Part shown: positions 1-6,473 of the stretch, piece after piece
Layout: every line of letters begins with the position of its first letter
Position numbering within the stretch: the first letter of the stretch is position 1
Origin: Anaerolineae bacterium
GTDB lineage: Bacteria; Chloroflexota; Anaerolineae; Aggregatilineales; Aggregatilineaceae
Direction: 5' to 3'
NCBI GenBank assembly: GCA_020848665.1
Contig: JADLHR010000144.1
Location: 1 to 9,816 of the forward strand
Length of the DNA stretch: 9,816 nt
Translations under genes and position numbers: made by a program
The notes under the pieces: model-generated
The model's database searches: none
Told to the model about the DNA's origin: nothing
The model's input: only the letters and a program-made list of their open reading frames with translations

Positions 1-326
1 GCGTGGATCAGCGTGCGCGTCCCGCAGCGGATGCAGGTCAGGTAGTGCTGTTCCGGCCCGGCGGACAGCCGGAAGACCACCCGGCGGTGGTCCGGCTCGA
101 CGTAGCGATGCTCGATGATCTCCAGCTCCGCGAACAGGTTGAGCGTGCGATAGACTGTCGCCAGGCTGACGCTGGCGTCCTGCTCGTGCGCGAGGTGAAA
201 AATCTCGTCGGCGTCGAGATAGGTCGTCTGCCCGGCCAGCACTTGCAGCAGCAATGTGCGCTGCGGCGTGACCTTAAACCCGCGTTCGCGCAGCAGCGTC
301 TCGGCCTCGTCGATCAGGTGTGGCAT
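1..326 (-). CDS. Fur-family metal- or peroxide-responsive repressor, 3' end missing
   Basis: The reading frame begins at the ATG at 326-324 and runs off the left edge, so about 108 N-terminal residues are seen of a family usually near 140-150. The order is typical of Fur/Zur/PerR: an N-terminal winged helix with the 'GFKVTPQR' motif (residues 16-23), the recognition-helix region 'SLATVYRTLNLF' (54-65), then the start of the dimerisation domain with H80 and H94 and the first structural-zinc pair C98-x2-C101 in 'HYLTCIRCG'. Proteins of this family bind Fe, Zn or Mn (or sense peroxide through bound metal) and repress uptake or defence genes. The metal cannot be told because the second Cys pair and the C-terminal ligands lie outside the window. 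A purine-rich GGGGAGC about 7 bases upstream is a weak ribosome site. The start lies 36 bases after the thrC stop on the same strand, so co-transcription with thrC is possible. Confidence 0.88.
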   Translation of the reverse strand, partial: MPHLIDEAETLLRERGFKVTPQRTLLLQVLAGQTTYLDADEIFHLAHEQDASVSLATVYRTLNLFAELEIIEHRYVEPDHRRVVFRLSAGPEQHYLTCIRCGTRTLIH

Positions 327-361
327 GGCGGCCCGCTCCCCTGGCTTACCCTCTGCCGCCC

Positions 362-367
362 ATTATA
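362..367 (-). promoter_or_regulatory. Possible internal -10 element for the Fur-family gene
   Basis: A perfect TATAAT reads on the minus strand and overlaps the TAA stop of thrC, about 36 bases before the Fur-family start codon. No good -35 is present at 16-18 bases; the nearest TTGACG is 27 bases away. It could give the regulator a promoter of its own, but may be chance, because the stop codon supplies half of the motif. Confidence 0.3.
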
Positions 368-1652
368 CCGAATCTCCGAGCAGGGCTGCGACCGCGTCAA
401 GCGAAGGCTGGATCGTCCGCATCGTGTTGGCGTAGGTTGAAGCGACGCCTGCCAGCGTCCCGGCGTGGTACTTCATCACCGCGTCCGGGTCTTTGAGCAG
501 GTGTCCGGTCAGCACGGCGACTACGTCGTCACCGGGCGCGATCGTGCCCTCGTCCACCAGCCGGCGGATGCCAGCCACCGTCGCCGCCGAAGCCGGTTCG
601 CAGCCGATCCCTGCCGCGTCGATCTGCGCCTTCGCATCGAGAATCGCCTGGTCGCTGACCTCGGTCACTACGCCGTCGGTCCAGGCCAGCGCGCGGATCG
701 CCTTCGGATAGTTGGCCGGGTTGCCGATGCGGATCGCGGTCGCCAGCGTCTCGGCGCGGACGGTGTGACGTGTCTGCCAGCCGTCGCGATAGCTGCGGTA
801 GAGCGGGTCCGCGCCCTCAGCCTGGACAATCGCCAGCCGGGGCACGCGGTCGATCAGGCCGAGCGCGTGCAATTCGTGCAGCGCCTTTCCAAACGCCGAG
901 CTGTTGCCCAGGTTGCCACCGGGCACGACGATCCAATCCGGCGCGTGCCAGCCCCGCTGGTGCAGCAGCTCGATCATGATCGTCTTCTGCCCTTCCAGGC
1001 GGAAGGGGTTGACCGAGTTCAACAGGTAGATCGGCAGCTCGTCGGCGGCCTGGCGCACCAGGTCGAGCGTATCGTCAAAATCGCCCTCGACCTGGACGCT
1101 GGTCGCGCCATAGGCCAGGCTTTGCGCGATCTTGCCGAGCGCGACGTAGCCGACCGGGAAGAAGACCAGCGCCTGCAATCCGGTGATCGCCGCGTAGGAC
1201 GCCATCGAGGCCGAGGTATTGCCGGTCGAAGCGCAGATCACGCTGCGCGCGCCGACGATCCGCGCCTGCGTTACCCCGGCAGTCATGCCGCGATCCTTGA
1301 AGCTGCCGGTCGGGTTCTCGCCCTCGTGCTTGAGGTGCAGCCGCGCCACCCCTGCATACTCCGCCAGCCGCCGCCCGGCCGGATAGAGCGTGGTGTTACC
1401 CTCGCCGCGCGTGACGACCTGCGCCGCGTCTACCGCCGGGTGAACCAGCTCGCGGTAGCGCCACACGCCTGACCGGTCGAGCGGGTCCCAGCTTGCCAGC
1501 CGCCGGTTGAACAGGTCCGGCGCCAGGGCCGGGCGCAGCGCGTCGAGGTCGTGCACTACATCCAGCAGCCCGCCGCAGACCGGGCAGGTGATCAGGCGCG
1601 CGTCGAGGGCGTCCTCGCGCCCACAGTCCATACACTTGAGCAGGCTCAGCAT
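363..1652 (-). CDS. thrC: Threonine synthase (PLP-dependent, zinc-ribbon type)
   Basis: The protein turns O-phospho-L-homoserine into L-threonine and phosphate in the cytoplasm, the last step of threonine synthesis. In residue numbers counted from the first ATG (1664), it has an N-terminal zinc-ribbon-like C11-x2-C14...C27-x2-C30, then a fold-type II PLP domain with 'NPTGSFKDRGM', where K123 is the Schiff-base lysine. The 'STGNTSAS' loop (146-153) holds the substrate and 'PGGNLGN' (248-254) holds the PLP phosphate. The end carries 'LTGHLLKDP' (385-393), common in this group. Length (429-433 aa) fits the family's longer class with an N-terminal extension. I chose the ATG at 1652 because a GGAG lies 6 bases upstream, while the ATG at 1664 (433 aa) has no visible ribosome site; the choice changes only four residues. 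The gene is followed 36 bases later by the Fur-family gene. The general enzyme class is very secure; a threonine-synthase-like paralog is the only alternative. Confidence 0.94.
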   Translation of the reverse strand: MLSLLKCMDCGREDALDARLITCPVCGGLLDVVHDLDALRPALAPDLFNRRLASWDPLDRSGVWRYRELVHPAVDAAQVVTRGEGNTTLYPAGRRLAEYAGVARLHLKHEGENPTGSFKDRGMTAGVTQARIVGARSVICASTGNTSASMASYAAITGLQALVFFPVGYVALGKIAQSLAYGATSVQVEGDFDDTLDLVRQAADELPIYLLNSVNPFRLEGQKTIMIELLHQRGWHAPDWIVVPGGNLGNSSAFGKALHELHALGLIDRVPRLAIVQAEGADPLYRSYRDGWQTRHTVRAETLATAIRIGNPANYPKAIRALAWTDGVVTEVSDQAILDAKAQIDAAGIGCEPASAATVAGIRRLVDEGTIAPGDDVVAVLTGHLLKDPDAVMKYHAGTLAGVASTYANTMRTIQPSLDAVAALLGDSV

Positions 1653-1694
1653 CGGCGTCTCCATCCGGGCGATCTGGCAAACAGCATGCGGAGG

Positions 1695-1722
1695 ATTGTA
1701 GCACGCGCCCGCTTCGTGAAAA
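1695..1722 (-). promoter_or_regulatory. Predicted sigma70-type promoter for thrC
   Basis: On the minus strand a TTTTCA (1722-1717, 4 of 6 matches to TTGACA) lies 16 bases from TACAAT (1700-1695, 5 of 6 matches to TATAAT). Transcription would begin near 1688, leaving a leader of about 25-36 bases before the thrC start codons. This is inferred from consensus match and position only. Confidence 0.5.
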
Positions 1723-1723
1723 A

Positions 1724-1743
1724 CCTGTTAAGAAAAGCACAGG
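1724..1743. promoter_or_regulatory. Short dyad between divergent promoters
   Basis: CCTGT (1724-1728) and ACAGG (1739-1743) form an inverted repeat with a 10-base spacer, lying just upstream of the predicted thrC -35 and 16 bases before the plus-strand TATAAT. The position suits an operator shared by thrC and the peptidase operon, but 5-base arms occur often by chance. Confidence 0.2.
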
Positions 1744-1759
1744 CGCAGCGCAATCAGCG

Positions 1760-1765
1760 TATAAT
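1760..1765 (+). promoter_or_regulatory. Predicted -10 box of the peptidase operon
   Basis: A perfect TATAAT lies 85 bases before the start codon of the first peptidase gene in an intergenic region that is AT-richer than its surroundings. No recognisable -35 is found at 16-18 bases upstream, so an activator or another sigma factor may be involved. The leader would be about 75-80 bases. Confidence 0.45.
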
Positions 1766-1849
1766 CAACGCAATGCAGCGAAGAACCGCGAGAAGCCGCC
1801 GCCGCTGGCGAATAGCAAAAAGTGGAAGCGCTGCGTAAAGGATAACCTC

Positions 1850-3793
1850 ATGATACGACGCCCGCGCCGGTTGCGGCTGATGGCTGGTTTCCTGATGGGG
1901 CTGATGCTGGCGGCTGCGCTCGCGGCTCCGACTGCCGCGCAGAACGGCAGCGCAGAGCCACGCCGCCGCCCCGGCGACGAGACGCTGGCGTTGCTCACGC
2001 AGACAGTCATCCCCCCGCGTGACCGGATCGACCTGGCCCGCCGCCTGTTGGGCGTGACCGATATTCCCAGCCCGCCAGCCAGCGCCCCTGTCGAGCCGGA
2101 ACTCGGTGCGGTGCGATCCTTCTGGGTGACCAACCTGGACGATGATTACGAGTTTCAGGTTGACGCTGAGCTGATCTACAAGACCGAGCATATCTACGTG
2201 TATTACGAAGTGGGCCGGGCCGCCGACTGGGACGCGATTAAACGCTCGACCGATGTCTTCGAGGAGACGATCCGCCCGCGCGTGCACGAGGTCTTCGGGC
2301 GCGAGTGGATTCCGGGTATTGACGGCGATCCGCACGTGGTGATCCTGCACGCGCACAATATGGGTAACTGGGTCGCCGCGTATTACGGCAGCTCCAGCGA
2401 ATACCCGGTCGAGGCCGTCTCGACCTCTAACGAAGCCGAGATGTTCTACGTGAACCTCGATACGATGCGCGGAGCTATCGGAACCGCCGAGTACGAGAGC
2501 GTGCTGGCGCACGAGTTCCAGCATATGGTGCACTGGCGTGTCGATCAGAACGAAGAATCGTGGCTGAACGAGGGTGCATCGGAGCTGGCGGCGATGATCG
2601 CCGGATATGGGGCCAGCAGTTCCGCGTGGGCCTTCCTGCACGATCCTGCGCTTCAGCTCAACACCTGGGAAGAACACAATCGCAGCGCACACTACGGCGC
2701 GTCGTTCATGTTTCTGGCCTATTTCTTTGACCGCTTCGGCGAGCAGGGAACGACCGCGCTGGTCCGCCACCCTGAAAACGGGCTGGTCGGGGTGGCGGCT
2801 GCGCTGGCCGAGATCGGCGCGACCGATCCAGCCACCGGCGCGCCGGTAACGCTGGTCGATCTGTTTGCGGACTGGCTGGTCGCCAACCTGCTGCGCAGCC
2901 CCGATGTGGGCGATGGCCGCTATACCTACCATTTTCCCGCGATGCGCAATCTGCCGCCCGCCAGCCTGACGCGCGAACTGGCCGCGTCGGGCGAGGCGGT
3001 GGCGCTGGAGGTTCCTCAGTGGGGCGCGCACGCGCTGTACGTGCCCGGTGGCGCGCAGCCGCGCACCTATCGCCTCAGCTTCGAGGGCAGCGAGACGGTT
3101 TCAATCGTGCCGGTCGAGGCGCACAGCGGGCGCTATATGGTCTGGTCGAACCGCGCCGACGAAAGCGACACGCGCCTGACGCGCGCCTTCGATCTGACGG
3201 GCGTCAGCCGCGCCACGCTGCGCTTCTGGACGTGGTACCACATCGAGGAAGGGTGGGACTACGCCTACGTCACTGTCTCGACCGACGGCGGCGCACGCTG
3301 GACGCCGCTCACCGGCCCGCGCATGACGACCGAGGACCCGCATGACAACGCCTACGGGCCAGGCTATACCGGGGAGAGCGGCGGCTGGGTGGAGGAAACA
3401 ATCGACCTGTCACCCTACGCGGGGCAGGAGATTCTGCTCCGCTTTGAGCACATCACCGACGACGCGATGACGCAGCCCGGCCTGGTGGTAGACGACATTC
3501 GCATCCCGGAGATCGGCTACAGCGAAGATTTCGAGCGCGATGACGGCGGCTGGCTCAGCGAAGGCTGGCTGCGCATGGACAACCGCCTGCCGCAGGACTT
3601 CCTGGTGCAGGTGGTCCAGCCGGGCGCGGCGAATGGCCCGGTGACGCGGCTGCTTGGCCCTGGCGACGCATCGCAGGGAGAATGGACGATCACGGTCGGC
3701 GGGCGGGCAGGCGACGCGGCGATCCTGGTGGCCGGGCTGACCCCGGTCACGACTGAGCCAGCGCGCTATGACCTGGCCCTCGCGCCCGAATAA
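1850..3793 (+). CDS. Secreted zinc metallopeptidase, HEXXH gluzincin with InhA-like MAM domain (paralog 1)
   Basis: This looks like an exported peptidase of 647 aa. An Arg-rich N-terminus and hydrophobic core (about residues 11-26) ending in 'PTAAQ' form a signal peptide, likely cut after A30. The catalytic part holds H221-E-F-Q-H225 followed 15 residues later by E241 in 'WLNEG', i.e. two zinc-binding His, the general base E222 and the probable third ligand, as in gluzincins (compare 'WLNEG' in M1). Conserved 'HYGASFMFLAYF' (281-292) and 'DWLVANLL' (341-348) follow. The C-terminal half (about 405-555) resembles the MAM-like domain of immune-inhibitor-A peptidases, with 'FWTWYHIEEGWDYAYV' and 'LSPYAGQEILLRF', and may bind substrate or cell surface. 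No LPXTG or membrane anchor is seen, so release into the medium is likely. The start is set by AAAGGA (1837-1842), 7 bases before the ATG. It is followed 58 bases later by a paralog. Peptidase role is well supported; family number (M6-related or M30-like) and substrate are not. Confidence 0.9.
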   Translation: MIRRPRRLRLMAGFLMGLMLAAALAAPTAAQNGSAEPRRRPGDETLALLTQTVIPPRDRIDLARRLLGVTDIPSPPASAPVEPELGAVRSFWVTNLDDDYEFQVDAELIYKTEHIYVYYEVGRAADWDAIKRSTDVFEETIRPRVHEVFGREWIPGIDGDPHVVILHAHNMGNWVAAYYGSSSEYPVEAVSTSNEAEMFYVNLDTMRGAIGTAEYESVLAHEFQHMVHWRVDQNEESWLNEGASELAAMIAGYGASSSAWAFLHDPALQLNTWEEHNRSAHYGASFMFLAYFFDRFGEQGTTALVRHPENGLVGVAAALAEIGATDPATGAPVTLVDLFADWLVANLLRSPDVGDGRYTYHFPAMRNLPPASLTRELAASGEAVALEVPQWGAHALYVPGGAQPRTYRLSFEGSETVSIVPVEAHSGRYMVWSNRADESDTRLTRAFDLTGVSRATLRFWTWYHIEEGWDYAYVTVSTDGGARWTPLTGPRMTTEDPHDNAYGPGYTGESGGWVEETIDLSPYAGQEILLRFEHITDDAMTQPGLVVDDIRIPEIGYSEDFERDDGGWLSEGWLRMDNRLPQDFLVQVVQPGAANGPVTRLLGPGDASQGEWTITVGGRAGDAAILVAGLTPVTTEPARYDLALAPE

Positions 3794-3797
3794 GCGT

Positions 3798-3816
3798 CCA
3801 CGCCGCACGCGCGTGG
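3798..3816 (+). other. Small GC hairpin between the two peptidase genes
   Basis: CCACGC (3798-3803) pairs with GCGTGG (3811-3816) around a 7-base loop in the 58-base gap between the two peptidase genes. No T tract follows, so it is not a classical terminator. It could slow exonucleases or lower read-through into the downstream gene. Confidence 0.25.
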
Positions 3817-3838
3817 CAAAACCGGAACGCGCATCCTC

Positions 3839-3843
3839 AGGAG
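3839..3843 (+). promoter_or_regulatory. Ribosome binding site fixing the start of peptidase paralog 2
   Basis: AGGAG lies 8 bases before the ATG at 3852. This decides against the upstream in-frame ATG at 3768, which sits inside the previous gene and would add 28 basic residues in front of a normal signal peptide. Confidence 0.7.
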
Positions 3844-3851
3844 AGCGCATT

Positions 3852-5798
3852 ATGTCAGGCCGTTGCACAGCCACAGCATCGCGCTTTATCACGCTGATCG
3901 CCCCATTGATCACCACATTGATCACCCCATTGATCACCACATTGATCGCTGCGCTGGTCTTCAGTCTGTCGCTGCCCGGCGCGGCGCTGGCTCAGGATGA
4001 TTCGAGCGGAGCGCCGCCGTCGTGGGCGGATGCCTCGCCTGCCCCGCGCCACCGGTCCGAGGCGGACTGGCTGGTAGACGTGGGCTGGCAGACCGCCGAG
4101 GAGTTGTTCACCCCGCTCGCCGCGCGAGACTACGCGATCGGCGATCGCGAGCAGTTTATCCCGCTTGGCACCCTGTCCGGCGTCAGTACCCCGTTTGTGC
4201 TGCGCCACCGCAGCGCGCACGCGTACTTCTGGTTTGAGCCGCGCCTGCGCGTCGATCAGAGCGACCTGCGAGAGGCTGCTGACTTCTTCGAGGAGCACAT
4301 CTGGCGCGTCAACGAGGCATTCTACGGCGGCGCGGACCTTTCCGGCCTGACCGGCGACGGCCAGGTGCACATCCTGCACCAGCGCACCCTGTGGTCAGAC
4401 GTGATGGGCGCGTTCAGCCCGGACGACCAGTGCCCGCGCCAGCTTTGCCCAGAGAGCAACCAGCGCGCGGTGCTGTATATCAGCCAGGATCTCGCGCCGC
4501 TTGGCACGCAGGATTACCTCACGACGCTGGCGCACGAGCACCAGCACATGATGCAGTACGCGGTCGATGGCAACGAAGCCCGCTGGCTGAACGAAGGGCT
4601 GTCGCAGCTTGCCGAGCACCTCAACGGCTTCTCGCCGGACATCATCGCCGGCAATTCCATGGTCGAGTTTCTGGACGATCCTGATCTGGCGCTGGCAGAC
4701 TGGTCGTTCGCGCCCTCGCACGTCGGGCGGCACTACGGCGCCTCGTACCTGTTCCTGCTCTACCTGTACGAGCACTACGGGCCGGAGTTCACGCGCACGC
4801 TGGCCCGCGCCGACGGCGACGGGCTGATCGCGGTCGAAAGCCTGCTGCGCGCGTCCGGCGTGCCGGGCGGCGTGGACGCGGTCTTCGCCGACTGGATCGT
4901 GGCAAACCTGCTCGACGACGCGAGCGTGGCCGAGGGGCAGTACGTCTACCGGACGCTGGACCTGCCAGCGACGATCACGCCGCGCCCGATGACCGATGGG
5001 GAAGCGCGTGTCACGGCGACCGACCTGATCCAGCAGTACGGGGCGGACTATCTGCTGCTTGACACGCCGGGGCGCTATCGCCTGAGCTTTCAGGGCAGCC
5101 AGACCGCCTCGCTGCTCGACACCGCGCCCGCTTCGGCAGACTGGATGTGGTGGTCCAACAGCTTCGACAGCAGCGCCACCCGCCTGACCGGCGAGTTCGA
5201 CCTGTCCGCGCTGAGCCGGGCCACACTCGAATTCAGCGCGTGGTGGGATATCGAGGAAGGCTACGACTGGTTTCAGGTGCTCGTGTCGGACGACGGCGGG
5301 CAGCGGTGGGAGGTCGTTGGCGGTGCGCTGGCTCTGTCTGGCGGCGACGCGAAAGCGCCCGGCGCGTACTACAGCGGCTACTCGACCCGCTGGCGGCGCG
5401 AGGCGATTGACCTGTCGGCCTATGCGGGGCAGAAAGTGCTGATCCGCTTCGAATACCTGACCGACGCCTCGGAAAACCTGTCGGGCGTGGCGCTCGACGA
5501 CTTCGCGATCCGCGACCTGGGCTATCGGGATGACGTGGAGCACGCGCAGTCGATCTGGCGCGCGGAGGGGTTTTTACGCGTGCCGCGCGCCCTGCCGCAA
5601 CGCTGGACGGTCGCGCTGATCCAGGAGCGGCGCGATGGCAGAATCGGCGTCCGGCGGATGCCGATTGATGCTTACGCGGCGGGATCGATGGAGTTCACCG
5701 TCACTGCGAACCGCCCGCTGACGGTAGCGATTGGCGCGATGGCGGCGTTCAGTAAGGCGCCCGCGACTTACGATCTGATCGTCGAGCGCCTCGACTGA
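3852..5798 (+). CDS. Secreted zinc metallopeptidase, HEXXH gluzincin with InhA-like MAM domain (paralog 2)
   Basis: This 648-residue protein has the same architecture as its upstream neighbour, so the pair arose by tandem duplication. The signal peptide is odd: its hydrophobic core (residues 14-33) is five four-residue repeats, TLIA-PLIT-TLIT-PLIT-TLIA, ahead of 'LPGAALAQ', with cleavage likely after A47. The catalytic site is H228-E-H-Q-H232 followed 15 residues later by E248 in 'WLNEG', so all zinc ligands and the base E229 are kept. 'HYGASYLFLLYLYEHYG' (294-310) and 'DWIVANLL' (347-354) match paralog 1. The MAM-like part spans about 409-555 ('FSAWWDIEEGYDWFQV', 'LSAYAGQKVLIRFEYL'). Unlike paralog 1 it carries C194-x4-C199 just before the catalytic helix, possibly a small disulfide loop. 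The start at 3852 rests on AGGAG 8 bases upstream and a normal signal peptide. No anchor is seen. It is probably co-transcribed with paralog 1; substrate unknown. Confidence 0.9.
   Translation: MSGRCTATASRFITLIAPLITTLITPLITTLIAALVFSLSLPGAALAQDDSSGAPPSWADASPAPRHRSEADWLVDVGWQTAEELFTPLAARDYAIGDREQFIPLGTLSGVSTPFVLRHRSAHAYFWFEPRLRVDQSDLREAADFFEEHIWRVNEAFYGGADLSGLTGDGQVHILHQRTLWSDVMGAFSPDDQCPRQLCPESNQRAVLYISQDLAPLGTQDYLTTLAHEHQHMMQYAVDGNEARWLNEGLSQLAEHLNGFSPDIIAGNSMVEFLDDPDLALADWSFAPSHVGRHYGASYLFLLYLYEHYGPEFTRTLARADGDGLIAVESLLRASGVPGGVDAVFADWIVANLLDDASVAEGQYVYRTLDLPATITPRPMTDGEARVTATDLIQQYGADYLLLDTPGRYRLSFQGSQTASLLDTAPASADWMWWSNSFDSSATRLTGEFDLSALSRATLEFSAWWDIEEGYDWFQVLVSDDGGQRWEVVGGALALSGGDAKAPGAYYSGYSTRWRREAIDLSAYAGQKVLIRFEYLTDASENLSGVALDDFAIRDLGYRDDVEHAQSIWRAEGFLRVPRALPQRWTVALIQERRDGRIGVRRMPIDAYAAGSMEFTVTANRPLTVAIGAMAAFSKAPATYDLIVERLD
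3891..3950 (+). repeat. Five tandem 12-base units inside the signal-peptide coding region
   Basis: Units begin at 3891, 3903, 3915, 3927 and 3939. The middle three share ATTGATCACC exactly and alternate CC/AC at the front, so two 24-base higher units (3903-3926, 3927-3950) agree at 22 of 24 bases. The first unit is degenerate (9 of 12 against its closest copy). Each 12-mer codes for four residues (P/T-L-I-T/A), keeps frame, and holds a GATC. The units use TTG for Leu while neighbouring sequence prefers CTG. Confidence 0.9.
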
Positions 5799-5826
5799 GC
5801 GAGCGGATCGGGGGCATTCTAACCGC

Positions 5827-5997
5827 TGTTATGCACTTCGTGGTCTGGTCCCCAGGCCCCCATCCTTCCGGCCTGCGGCCGGCTTTCCTTCCCCCAGAAC
5901 GAGGGAAGGAAAAAAAGCCGGATGGTCTCCCCTTCCCTCATTTTGGGGGCAAGGGGCCGGGGGATGGGGGGCTTTTCTCGAGCGCAAGTTCATAACA
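5827..5997. repeat. Nested palindromic intergenic element (MITE/REP-like)
   Basis: Three layers of inverted repeat share one centre. The ends TGTTATGCACTT (5827-5838) and AAGTTCATAACA (5986-5997) match at 11 of 12. Inside, AGGCCCCCATCC (5854-5865) pairs with GGATGGGGGGCT (5962-5973), again 11 of 12. The core CCGGCTTTCCTTCCC (5879-5893) pairs with GGGAAGGAAA (5903-5912) and GCCGG (5917-5921) around a 4-A bulge, and the whole left arm (about 5857-5909) is an imperfect inverted copy of about 5930-5971. It contains no gene. It lies between the convergent stops of peptidase paralog 2 and the YtxH-like gene, so it may also end transcription from one or both sides, though only a weak CTTTTCT follows on the plus strand. 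It resembles a short non-autonomous element; copies elsewhere in the genome cannot be checked here. Confidence 0.75.
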
Positions 5998-6001
5998 TGC
6001 T

Positions 6002-6337
6002 CTAGCCGCGCGCGCCTGGACGCTGCGCCGGGGGCGTTGGCGCGGCAGTCCCCGCCGGGGTTACACCGGTCAGCCGCGCCAGCTCCGCTTCCATCTCCAG
6101 CCGCTTGAGATCGGCGGCGGCGCTGCCGGCCGAGACAGCGTTGCGATAGCGCGCGCGCAGCTGGCGCCGCATCTCGTCACCCGAATCCGGCGTGAATAGC
6201 AGCCCTAGCAGGGCGCCCAGCAGCCCACCGCTGAACAGCCCGCCCGCGAAAGACGCCAATCGGCCCATGTGCCCGCTCTCCGCTCGTGTCCTGCGCTGGT
6301 CGAAGGCTTCGCGCCGCACCAGCGCGGTGATCGCCAT
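6002..6337 (-). CDS. YtxH-like small membrane protein
   Basis: A protein of 111 aa with one hydrophobic segment (about residues 27-48, Gly/Leu-rich 'GGLFSGGLLGALLGLLF') directly followed by 'TPDSGDEMRRQLRARY', which matches the family pattern in which a Gly-rich membrane helix is followed by P-x-S-G-x-E and a basic helix. The tail is Ala/Pro-rich and probably disordered. Family members are linked to envelope stress, but no biochemical role is established and I assign none. I use the ATG at 6337, supported by AGGTGG 7 bases upstream and an extended -10 close by (leader about 17 bases). An internal ATG at 6268 (M24), with GGAGAG 7 bases upstream, would give 88 aa with the membrane segment near the N-terminus as in most family members; it may be the true start. 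Divergent from the M24 peptidase gene, convergent with the peptidase operon. Confidence 0.72.
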   Translation of the reverse strand: MAITALVRREAFDQRRTRAESGHMGRLASFAGGLFSGGLLGALLGLLFTPDSGDEMRRQLRARYRNAVSAGSAAADLKRLEMEAELARLTGVTPAGTAAPTPPAQRPGARG

Positions 6338-6360
6338 GTTCCGCCACCTGTTTCTCTGCG

Positions 6361-6369
6361 ATTATAACA
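6361..6369 (-). promoter_or_regulatory. Extended -10 promoter of the YtxH-like gene
   Basis: On the minus strand TGTTATAAT is a perfect extended -10 (TGn plus TATAAT) with no clear -35, which extended -10 promoters can lack. Transcription would begin near 6354, 17 bases before the ATG at 6337. Confidence 0.55.
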
Positions 6370-6399
6370 GGCCCGGCGTGACTTTGGATCGATAACCGC

Positions 6400-6428
6400 T
6401 TGACAAGCCGCGCGCCAGGCTCTAGGCT
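6400..6428 (+). promoter_or_regulatory. Predicted sigma70-type promoter of the M24 peptidase gene
   Basis: A perfect TTGACA (6400-6405) lies 17 bases before TAGGCT (6423-6428, 3 of 6 matches to TATAAT). Transcription would begin near 6435, leaving a leader of about 39 bases. The strong -35 with a poor -10 suggests moderate or regulated use. Confidence 0.5.
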
Positions 6429-6473
6429 CTGGGGCAGACTTCATCCACACGCCACCAGCGGAGCGTACGCGCG

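Noticed and set aside
465..1472. A plus-strand frame (335 codons) opposite thrC.
   Set aside because: thrC on the minus strand has complete PLP motifs; the plus-strand product is Arg/Asp-rich with no recognisable domain.
1724..1743. CCTGT-N10-ACAGG as a LexA (SOS) box.
   Set aside because: The proteobacterial LexA box needs CTGT-N8-ACAG; the spacer here is two bases too long and no SOS gene adjoins.
1754..3031. A long minus-strand reading frame (425 codons) opposite the first peptidase gene.
   Set aside because: Arg/Gln/His/Val-rich text without any domain, typical of antisense frames in GC-rich genes; the plus-strand peptidase with signal peptide and zinc motif explains the region.
1850..3793. 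Plain assignment of the peptidases to family M6 (immune inhibitor A).
   Set aside because: The MAM-like tail resembles that of immune inhibitor A, but the catalytic part shows HEXXH followed by Glu in WLNEG, a gluzincin pattern, not the M6 signature; I kept a neutral name.
3768..3851. Start of the second peptidase at 3768, overlapping the first gene.
   Set aside because: It would add 28 basic residues before the signal peptide and has no ribosome site, whereas the ATG at 3852 has AGGAG 8 bases upstream.
3891..3950. The 12-base repeats as a CRISPR-like or iteron array.
   Set aside because: Units abut without spacers, are in frame with the gene, and encode a regular hydrophobic peptide in the signal core; no origin or cas gene is near.
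4395..5543. A long minus-strand frame (382 codons) opposite the second peptidase gene.
   Set aside because: Same low-complexity antisense composition; the plus strand encodes a clear metallopeptidase.
5879..5921. The inner hairpin of the palindromic element as a classical Rho-independent terminator.
   Set aside because: The stem is strong but is not followed by a T tract on either strand; the only T-rich stretch (5973-5978) is short and lies after the outer arm.
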